The translations under genes and the position numbers were made by a program. Positions 26,045 to 32,772 of a stretch of 50,203 nucleotides of DNA are shown piece after piece. Origin of the DNA: an uncultured Clostridia bacterium. GTDB lineage: Bacteria > Bacillota > Clostridia > RUG12999. Below the pieces are notes generated by a model. It was given only the letters and a program-made list of their open reading frames with translations. It made no database searches and was not told where the DNA came from. Within the stretch, counting starts at the first letter, position 1; each line of letters starts with the position of its first letter. The DNA lies in NCBI GenBank assembly GCA_946555455.1, contig CAMNSU010000010.1:1-50203 (forward strand). The letters run 5' to 3'.

Positions 26045-26073
26045 ATTATATACCATCATGCAAGGTTTGTCAA
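26045..26073 (-). promoter_or_regulatory. Perfect consensus antisense promoter, right copy
   Basis: On the minus strand: TTGACA (26073-26068), 17 bp, TATAAT (26050-26045), identical in boxes and spacing to the left copy. Confidence 0.85.
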
Positions 26074-26158
26074 GGGTGTAGACCCGAATGGGGTGCAGAG
26101 ACACAAAAGCGTGTGCGTACTTGGAAAGAAGATGATTGGTATTGCAGAACAATAATAA

Positions 26159-26188
26159 CAAAGCCACCGGATTTTTCCGGTGGCTTTG
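26159..26188 (-). terminator. Intrinsic terminator of the minus-strand surface-protein gene
   Basis: A 12 bp perfect stem (CAAAGCCACCGG at 26159-26170 with its complement at 26177-26188) has a six-base loop. Read on the minus strand it is followed by TTATTATT. It lies about 95 bases after the stop of the gene at 26283-30449. On the plus strand it is followed by CTTTAT, so it may act weakly both ways. Confidence 0.75.
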
Positions 26189-26282
26189 CTTTATCATTTC
26201 TATGAAAAACATTGTGCTGTTCCCCATGAAGCAGCTGTTTTTTTCATAAACACCATCAAACGGTGAACGTTCCTATGTGGGA

Positions 26283-29200
26283 CTAGTCCACTAACCATGG
26301 GGTATAATCAGAAGTCAAAGCGCCCATACGCATGTTAATCAGCATCAAATCGTTGATGTTGATAATGGTTGCGCCGTTTTCGTCTGAACCATCATAGAAA
26401 TTGAAACTTTCCAGCAGCACGCCGTTTTCGTTACGGCTGTTGTAGCGTCCCACCCAATTGATACGGTATTCGTTGAAATCGTCATACTGAATGCCGCGTT
26501 TACCGTCCAAATCGCCAGGATAGAGCACAATTGGTTTTTCTGCTGTGGAAATCTTAAAATCTTCTGTTGCCGGCATGGTGAACGTCACCTGCCGCGTCAG
26601 ATAGTTGGTTTTGCTGATGGTCATGGTGTGCGGTTTTGCAGAGATATATTCTTCAAACTCAAAATATCCATGCAGCACGCCGTTTGCCTTTGTGGTGGTC
26701 GAAATTGATTTTCCGTCGCTGCCCACAACATCGTTGATGGTAATGGTAATACCGTCGTGGGTGGCTTTGGTTAATGATTTCGTGTCCAATTTAATATAAC
26801 CGGAAAGTTTGAGCGCTTTGGGGTTATACATGACAGGCGTCTTTTTGTAGACGGTTCCGTCTGCTTTTGTCAGGCGATAACCAATCGTACCACCGACAGG
26901 ATTTAATGCATAAACTTTAGCCTCTGAACCGGAGCCGACTGTCCGCGACGGAACATTATAACCGGGACTGAACAGCATTCTGATTTGGTCTGCTGTTAAA
27001 GAAGCATAAGTGACAATCGCTGCTGTATCAGCATAGTCACGGTAAATTTCCAGTTTGTCGCCCACTTCCAGTTGAGATTTGTTAGTCCCGATGGAGAACT
27101 TGATATAGTCATAGTCCGTACCTTTGGAGTTGATAACGTCAACATACATGTTGGGGGGCGGTACCGCGTCCACAGTATAGACTTTCAGTTTTTTCTGCAA
27201 TGTCAGCGGCGTACCGTTCAGCGTCTGCTGAATCTGCACGGTCACTTCATCATAGGACTGCGCGTGGAAATCCTTGTCGGCGCGCACCGGTTCAATCACG
27301 CCGGCATCTGTGACAATGACGTTGGGCGCAACACGTTTGGCATCGTCGCCGCGGTCTGCGTCGGAACGGTTGTCAACCGCCGTTACCGTTTTGACATATT
27401 CAATCGTATAATCTTTTGCATCGCCCGGTGCAACCTTCACTTTGTCCGCCAAATCATAGGTCTGTTTCAGCCCTTCGCCGTATACCAACGTGATGGTGTC
27501 GCTCGGCAGAACGATTTCATAAGGCGCGAGACGTACTTTCACGTTCACGTAGTCGTAAATCGTCGGGTCAACGCTGGAAGAAATTTTCAGAATAATGTCA
27601 TCGTCATCCTCCGTCGAGTTTTGTGCAATCACTTTGCAGCTGGGTGTTTTTGGATTGGTGTTTGAACTGTCTGCTGCAATTACCATTGGCGCTTTCGCGT
27701 CAGTACCCAGTGCTTCGGTGGTTTTGGGAGAACCATCGTCATTGCGGTCTAATACCCGCAGCAGCTGCCATTTCACGTCTGTGCTAAAATCGTCTTCATT
27801 TTCCGCTGTAAAAGCAGCCTGGAACGTATAGGTATCTTCTAAATCCTCAATGCCCTGATCGTTGAATTCCAACTTGGTGGAAGCGTTTACCAGGAACTTA
27901 CCGCCCATGCCGGTCAAATAGCCGTCTTTGTTAGTAATGGTAATTCCGGTCGGTGCAGGAACATCGTTTGTAATTTTAATATAGGCAACACGGAAGCCCT
28001 CGGGATTGTTGTCTTTGTTTGGAATGTGAGAGCCGTAACCGGTAATTTTAATATATCCCGGAACAAAATTGCCCTCGTCGTCCAGCACCGCGTCCGACAT
28101 CGAAATATTCGGCGCAATCGTAAATTCAAAGGATTTTGAGTCATTGTCCGATTTTGTCACAGTGATATAGTCGCTGACCGTAGCGCCGGAAGCGTGGGAC
28201 GTGGAATCCATAAATTCGCATTCCCAGCGATCAATATTCGGCCACGAAGCATTGGTGGGGTCTACCTCCGCCTTGAGTTGATAGGTTGAATCGGTGCTTC
28301 GTTTGTCAATCCGGTAGTAGTCCGGTTTTCCGCTGCCGTCGCTCGCAATATCCGTCACCAGAGAATCGTTGTCACGATAGAGGTTCAAAATCATATCTTT
28401 GATTTCCACTACCTTGAATTTGGATTCAAAGAAGCTGACGTTGTCGAATTCCCAAACAGCGTCTTTTCCGACATCAAGGTCGGAGCTGATATCTAAATCC
28501 GTAGAATACCATTTCGCCGGTTTGTCCGCCCACATCGGGTCGTTGGGAGTACCGTCCAGATGAAAGCCGGTGGTTTGCGGCGTCGGCACGGTTGCCGTCG
28601 GCTGAATGGCTTTAAATTCAATGCTAAACATTTTCACCTGACCGGTGATACGGCTGATGAGCCCTTTGTCCAGCAATGCAGTACCCATCACGGAGACATA
28701 ACCGCTGCCATTGTCAACAACCGGCATACGGCTGTTGTTAGTTAGAACACCGTTGACCCAGCTTGTGCTGATGGAATCCGGGTCATTGCTGCCGCTGGTG
28801 AGATTGGTGCGCAGACCGGAGCCGTTGTTGAAGCCGGGACGTATAACGTTGTCCGCACTGTAGGGAACGCCGTTCATATTCACGACCTGCAAAATGGACG
28901 GGTCAAAGGTAATCGGGATATAGAAACCGGTCAATTTTGCAAAGTCTTCCATATAGATATTCAGTGTAAATTGCTGTCCGACACGGATGGACAAATCGTT
29001 GATGTTGTTTGCCTGCGCGGAATATTCAATCGGCATACCACTGTCTGTAGTGGTGCTGATGGTCATAAACAATTTGTTTGCAGAGGACGGTTTGGTTGGC
29101 GGAATGTTCGAGGGTTTTGTTACCTCCGGATCTTTGGTCGGTACGGTACTGGTGGAACCGTTTCCTGCCAGACCGCCGCTGTTGTCACCTGCAAAATAGT

Positions 29201-30449
29201 CGTCCTGCGACTGCGTGGTAATATAAAATGCTTTGTTGGTAGCACGCACTGCCAACACGGTTTCTTTTTCCGTCACGCTTTCAAAAATCGGCTGCGGAAT
29301 CAGATAATCTTTTTCATAAAATGCATTAACGTTGCCGCCCCAGCCATAGAGTTCGTTGTCTGTTGTCATAACAACAACGGAATGGTCCGCCGAAGTCATG
29401 ATATAATGCGCGCGCTTGTTGGGATAATTTACGCTGCCGGGACCAAATGCAGCATAGGGAGTCGGACGGTCGTTGGGATGCACATAATATTCGTGAATTC
29501 GCCCACTGGTTTCTTGAGATACCATCCATTCGCCGTTTCCGAGTTTTCCGCCGGCGCTGCTGCCCCATGTCCAGATGGTGCCTTTGTCGTCCAGCGCAAC
29601 AACGGTATTATATTCTAAAGAAAGTTGTTTGATTTTCCTGCCGCTGAATTCGGAGCGACCTGTTACCCGATAAGGGGTTGTTTTGGGGATTTCCGTTTTG
29701 GTTTTGCCGTCCGAGCCCCAGCCGTTTGGAATCTGCCCACGGAGATTTTCTCCCCAACCAAATACCTCACCGCTTTCCATCAGCACTAGAACTGCGTTGA
29801 TTGGTGTAGTAGGTATACTGGGGGTAAGAGTAGCCGGACCGGAAACCCAAACTTCTTTAATCTTTTCGTCTCTTCCGGTTGCGCTTTTAAACCGCGCCAT
29901 CATTTCCGGCGTATCCACGCGGTATTGGTTGTTTGCAGTTCTCGGAAGAACCCACCACTGAATGCTGCCGTCTTTGGCTTTCACTTTCGCGCCCATACCA
30001 AAATAAGCGCCGAAGGTTACATCTAAAATCTGTCCGCCGTCAAACAGTTCAGAGCCGTTTGATGGTTTCACTTCCGTCCATGTTGCGGTGGAAGCTTGAT
30101 ACAGTTTTCCTTCTTCACTCACAGCCATACAGCCGGTATCGTGGAAACCGGCTTTAATCACACCAAAACCGCCAAAGACAGAACGGTCAATTTTCATAGG
30201 ACTGGGATAGTTTTTCGTTTCGCCGAGTCCAAGCGGTGAGTTAGGACCATTGGTTCCCCACACGTAAAGGTCGCCGTCAACCAGCTTTGCCATGAGAGGA
30301 TATCCCACCGATACAGAATGCGCGTCATGCAGCTCGTCCACCGTAGCCGTACGCGGTCGGGTCGAAGCTGCTGAAGCAGCCATATTCGGCAGAACAAAAG
30401 CAGAACAAAGCAGCGTCAACGCTAAGATAAGACTTACTTGTTTCTTCAT
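26283..30449 (-). CDS. Secreted RCC1-repeat protein with cohesin-like and dockerin-like parts, 1388 aa
   Basis: Large exported protein of unknown role, transcribed against all its neighbours. A signal peptide (MKKQVSLILALTLLCSAF) precedes a predicted beta-propeller of RCC1-type repeats at about residues 30-430 (LYVWGTN, VFGWGENLRGQ, IWTWGSSAGGKLGNG, LYGWGGN). A cohesin-like domain follows at about 461-612 (LTGFYIPITFDPSILQV). Several Ig-like regions come next, then a C-terminal segment with dockerin features (about 1308-1388: GDLDGKRGIQYDDFNEY and NINDLMLINMRMG). These features suggest protein-protein or protein-glycan docking at the cell surface, but a true cellulosome is not shown. ATG 30449 follows AAAAAGGAGT by about 11 bases; an upstream ATG at 30491 is less likely because it precedes that site. 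Confidence 0.8.
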   Translation of the reverse strand: MKKQVSLILALTLLCSAFVLPNMAASAASTRPRTATVDELHDAHSVSVGYPLMAKLVDGDLYVWGTNGPNSPLGLGETKNYPSPMKIDRSVFGGFGVIKAGFHDTGCMAVSEEGKLYQASTATWTEVKPSNGSELFDGGQILDVTFGAYFGMGAKVKAKDGSIQWWVLPRTANNQYRVDTPEMMARFKSATGRDEKIKEVWVSGPATLTPSIPTTPINAVLVLMESGEVFGWGENLRGQIPNGWGSDGKTKTEIPKTTPYRVTGRSEFSGRKIKQLSLEYNTVVALDDKGTIWTWGSSAGGKLGNGEWMVSQETSGRIHEYYVHPNDRPTPYAAFGPGSVNYPNKRAHYIMTSADHSVVVMTTDNELYGWGGNVNAFYEKDYLIPQPIFESVTEKETVLAVRATNKAFYITTQSQDDYFAGDNSGGLAGNGSTSTVPTKDPEVTKPSNIPPTKPSSANKLFMTISTTTDSGMPIEYSAQANNINDLSIRVGQQFTLNIYMEDFAKLTGFYIPITFDPSILQVVNMNGVPYSADNVIRPGFNNGSGLRTNLTSGSNDPDSISTSWVNGVLTNNSRMPVVDNGSGYVSVMGTALLDKGLISRITGQVKMFSIEFKAIQPTATVPTPQTTGFHLDGTPNDPMWADKPAKWYSTDLDISSDLDVGKDAVWEFDNVSFFESKFKVVEIKDMILNLYRDNDSLVTDIASDGSGKPDYYRIDKRSTDSTYQLKAEVDPTNASWPNIDRWECEFMDSTSHASGATVSDYITVTKSDNDSKSFEFTIAPNISMSDAVLDDEGNFVPGYIKITGYGSHIPNKDNNPEGFRVAYIKITNDVPAPTGITITNKDGYLTGMGGKFLVNASTKLEFNDQGIEDLEDTYTFQAAFTAENEDDFSTDVKWQLLRVLDRNDDGSPKTTEALGTDAKAPMVIAADSSNTNPKTPSCKVIAQNSTEDDDDIILKISSSVDPTIYDYVNVKVRLAPYEIVLPSDTITLVYGEGLKQTYDLADKVKVAPGDAKDYTIEYVKTVTAVDNRSDADRGDDAKRVAPNVIVTDAGVIEPVRADKDFHAQSYDEVTVQIQQTLNGTPLTLQKKLKVYTVDAVPPPNMYVDVINSKGTDYDYIKFSIGTNKSQLEVGDKLEIYRDYADTAAIVTYASLTADQIRMLFSPGYNVPSRTVGSGSEAKVYALNPVGGTIGYRLTKADGTVYKKTPVMYNPKALKLSGYIKLDTKSLTKATHDGITITINDVVGSDGKSISTTTKANGVLHGYFEFEEYISAKPHTMTISKTNYLTRQVTFTMPATEDFKISTAEKPIVLYPGDLDGKRGIQYDDFNEYRINWVGRYNSRNENGVLLESFNFYDGSDENGATIININDLMLINMRMGALTSDYTPWLVD

Positions 30450-30663
30450 AGTTTTGCCACACTCCTTTTTTAATAAATAAACAAAGAACATTCTCCCGCA
30501 ATCATATACTTTTCAAAAATTTACCGGTTTCAAGATTTCGGCAAATCAATAAAAGTATCCCCACAGACTGCACGAGAAACGGATAACGGCTGCCCCACGC
30601 AGACACCATATCCATCTGCGTATACAGCCCAGTCTATGCATTTGCATAGAACTATCCTTGTAC

Positions 30664-30692
30664 ATTTTACTACGTTTTAAAAGAAATGTCTA
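30664..30692 (-). promoter_or_regulatory. Possible promoter of the minus-strand surface-protein gene
   Basis: On the minus strand: TAGACA (30692-30687), 17 bp, TAAAAT (30669-30664). This would give a leader of about 205 nt. The leader holds two more hairpins, CTATGCA/TGCATAG (30634-30649) and ACGCAGA/TCTGCGT (30597-30621). Neither promoter box is a perfect match. Confidence 0.4.
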
Positions 30693-30941
30693 CATGTTTT
30701 TGGCTTTTTATACCTTTATAGTATGAAATCGCAAAAAATGAGATTTTTAGGGGAGGGTTCCGCAGATGAATGGAAATGAATCGGAATGGGCAGGAACGAA
30801 AGAGGAGAAAAAACGGAAATTGCGTATTTTTGACTGCTGAAAATGCCTATGAAATAAGGGTTTTGCGCATGGGACAAAAAAAGAGAGCAAAAATAGGCAA
30901 TGCAATTCACAAGCAGAAATAACAATCAAAAATATAGGGAA
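30693..30941. other. Intergenic stretch with no gene recognised
   Basis: About 250 AT-rich bases between the divergent promoters of the minus-strand gene and the second binding-protein unit. Short open frames here have no ribosome site and no recognisable sequence. Upstream activator sites for the AraC-type regulators would be expected in this stretch, but none can be defined by eye. Confidence 0.5.
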
Positions 30942-30971
30942 TTGCGTTTCGCCGGCGGGGCATGTTACAAT
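30942..30971 (+). promoter_or_regulatory. Sigma-A-like promoter of the second binding-protein unit
   Basis: TTGCGT (30942-30947), 18 bp spacer, TACAAT (30966-30971) with TG at the extended -10 position. Transcription would start near 30978, leaving a leader of about 190 nt before the binding-protein gene. Confidence 0.65.
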
Positions 30972-30988
30972 AAAAGCAAAGCTTTCGA

Positions 30989-31135
30989 AAGGGGGACTTA
31001 TTCCGGTCTGATGACCGTCATACCGTCCCCCTTGTCGGAATCCCCCATGCAGACGCGTTTGTTCGCACTGCGTTCCTATAGAAACGCCCGCGTCTGAAAG
31101 GTATGAAATCTTCGGCACATGTCCGAAGATTTCAT
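30989..31135 (+). promoter_or_regulatory. Structured 5' leader with three hairpins
   Basis: The first structure is a 9 bp stem AAGGGGGAC/GTCCCCCTT (30989-30997 with 31025-31033) enclosing CGGTC-TGAT-GACCG (31004-31017). The second is CAGACGCG/CGCGTCTG (31050-31057 with 31089-31096). The third is a 13 bp perfect stem (31103-31115 with 31123-31135, loop CACATGT). The third ends about 20 bases before the ribosome site and has no T-run. The leader could be an attenuator, RNA-binding-protein target or mRNA stabiliser. It does not match a riboswitch class I know. Confidence 0.6.
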
Positions 31136-31169
31136 GAATAACGAAAGGAAACCGAGAGGAGGAAAGGTT

Positions 31170-32741
31170 TTGAGAAAATCAAAGAAGCCTATTGCAGCAG
31201 CATTGGCGGCAGGACTTGCCATCGGCGCACTGTGCGGCTGCAGCGGCGTGAGCGAAAATGCAGCGGGAGAAGAAAATTTGAAACTCACTTGGTGGACAAT
31301 CAATCACCAGTCGGCGTACATATCGAATTATAATGAAGTGGCGGCGTTCCGGCAAATGCAGGAGAAAACCGGCGTGGAAATTGCATTTTTGCATCCGGCG
31401 GCAGGACAGGAGACAGAACAGTTTAACGTGATGATTTCCTCGAAAGATTATCCGGATATCATTGACTGGCAGTGGGAAACGGAATATCCGGGCGGCATGA
31501 ACAAGGCGGTCAGCGACGGCGTGATTATTAAACTCGACGACTACATGCAATATGCGCCAAACTATGGGAAACTGCTGGAACAGCAGCCGGAGTTCCGAAA
31601 CAGCGTGAAAACAACGGACGGCGCAATTTTAACCTTTAATGAATTGAAAGACGACATTGGTATCAATTCCTATTTGGGGCCCTGCATTCGGAAAGATTGG
31701 CTTGACAAATTGGGGCTGGCGGTGCCGCTGACTACCGACGATTGGCACAACGTTTTGAAAGCGTTCAAAACAATGGACCCCAACGGCAACGGCAAAGCGG
31801 ACGAAATCCCGCTGGTGGATTCGCAGGAGGACAGCCTGCAATATTTGTCAGTCGCGTGGGGTGCATTCAAAGGAAAGTTCTATGAAAAAGACGGAAAAAT
31901 GGTGTATGGCAGCGTTCAGCCGGAATATAAAGACTTTTTGCAAACCATGCATGATTGGTATGCGGAAGGGCTGATTGATGCGGAATTTGCTTCTTCAAGC
32001 AGAACCAACATTGACGCCAAAATGCTAGGCGGCACGGCGGGCGCGTTTGTGGGATATATGGGCAGTCAAATGGGAAGTTATTTGGCGCAGCAGCCGGAGA
32101 TGAATCTGGTCGGCGCGCCTTGGCCCAAAGGTCCGTCCGGCATTTCTTATATCGGTATGCCGGAAATGCTCAAAACAGCCATTCCGGGCTTTGGAAGCGC
32201 GATTTCCACGGCAAACAGCCATGTGAAGGAAACCATGGCGTTGCTGGACTATAACTACAGTGAAGAAGGCATTATCGCGCAAAACTGGGGCGTGGAAGGC
32301 GTTACATTTGAGAAAAACGGAGAACAGCTTCAGTTTTTGGACAGTGTGCTGCACGACGGCAGCGGGAAAAATCCCATTGAAGCCATGAGCCCCTATACGT
32401 TGACGACATGGGGCGGTTATGGAAAAGTGATGAACGGCGCGGCATATAAAGCCTTGATGCAGACCTATGAGCAGCAAAAAGAAGCGTCCAAAATCTGGAC
32501 GCAGGGCGACACCAGTTTGCTGCTGCCGGCATTTCCGCTCACAGCGGAGGAGTCGCTGCGTATCAGCAATATCATGACGGAGGCGCGGCTCTATGAAAAC
32601 GAAATGTATGTCAAGATGATGATGGGCATTGAACCCATTTCAGGGTTTGAAGAATATGTCGCGCGCATGGAAGCCATTGGCGTGAATGAAGCGGCGCGGC
32701 TTTATGAAATTGCATATACCAGATATAAGGCGCAGCAATAA
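31170..32741 (+). CDS. Extracellular sugar-binding lipoprotein without cognate permeases, 523 aa
   Basis: Family 1 extracellular solute-binding protein, paralogous to the one at 2509-4122. The signal peptide ends in LCGC, with the lipidated Cys at residue 24. The mature part has QFNVMISSKDYPDIIDWQW, GPCIRKDWLDKLG and the DPNGNGKADEIP loop seen in this family. The start is a TTG at 31170, seven bases after GAGAGGAGG; the in-frame ATG at 31119 lies inside the leader hairpin. No permease or ATPase genes follow: the next gene (31 bases later) is an SLH protein. It probably uses the permeases at 4171-6030, or serves as a surface receptor for the regulators. Both are inference. Confidence 0.9.
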   Translation: MRKSKKPIAAALAAGLAIGALCGCSGVSENAAGEENLKLTWWTINHQSAYISNYNEVAAFRQMQEKTGVEIAFLHPAAGQETEQFNVMISSKDYPDIIDWQWETEYPGGMNKAVSDGVIIKLDDYMQYAPNYGKLLEQQPEFRNSVKTTDGAILTFNELKDDIGINSYLGPCIRKDWLDKLGLAVPLTTDDWHNVLKAFKTMDPNGNGKADEIPLVDSQEDSLQYLSVAWGAFKGKFYEKDGKMVYGSVQPEYKDFLQTMHDWYAEGLIDAEFASSSRTNIDAKMLGGTAGAFVGYMGSQMGSYLAQQPEMNLVGAPWPKGPSGISYIGMPEMLKTAIPGFGSAISTANSHVKETMALLDYNYSEEGIIAQNWGVEGVTFEKNGEQLQFLDSVLHDGSGKNPIEAMSPYTLTTWGGYGKVMNGAAYKALMQTYEQQKEASKIWTQGDTSLLLPAFPLTAEESLRISNIMTEARLYENEMYVKMMMGIEPISGFEEYVARMEAIGVNEAARLYEIAYTRYKAQQ

Positions 32742-32772
32742 TATAGGAAGAAATCAAAAGGAGGAAAAAAGA

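Larger units (their letters stand above)
25762..26099 (+). repeat. Right copy of the type I toxin-antitoxin-like cassette (intact)
   Basis: A 338 bp direct repeat of the left cassette, separated from it by one base. It holds a complete set: sense promoter, masked ribosome site, 23-residue hydrophobic peptide, bidirectional terminator and perfect antisense promoter. The peptide-coding part differs most between copies, while promoters, leader and terminator positions are conserved. Confidence 0.85.

Noticed and set aside
25135-26099. A direct repeat pair considered as a CRISPR array or phage attachment sites.
   Set aside because: There are only two long units with internal promoters and genes, no short regular spacers, and no integrase nearby.
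26159-26188. The hairpin could be a terminator of the right cassette on the plus strand.
   Set aside because: The cassette has its own stem at 25954-25991, and the T-run is better on the minus strand, where a gene ends just before it.
25943-26227. A 94-codon minus-strand frame over the right cassette end.
   Set aside because: It overlaps the antisense promoter and terminator, has no ribosome site and resembles no protein.
26283-30449. Reading the cohesin-like and dockerin-like parts as evidence of a full cellulosome.
   Set aside because: No other dockerin or scaffoldin is visible, and the enzymes here are anchored by SLH domains or are free. The claim would go beyond the sequence.
31004-31040. 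CTGATGA inside the leader resembles the core of a hammerhead ribozyme.
   Set aside because: The bases are explained by the CGGTC-TGAT-GACCG hairpin. No GAAA core segment and no third stem are present at the right distance.
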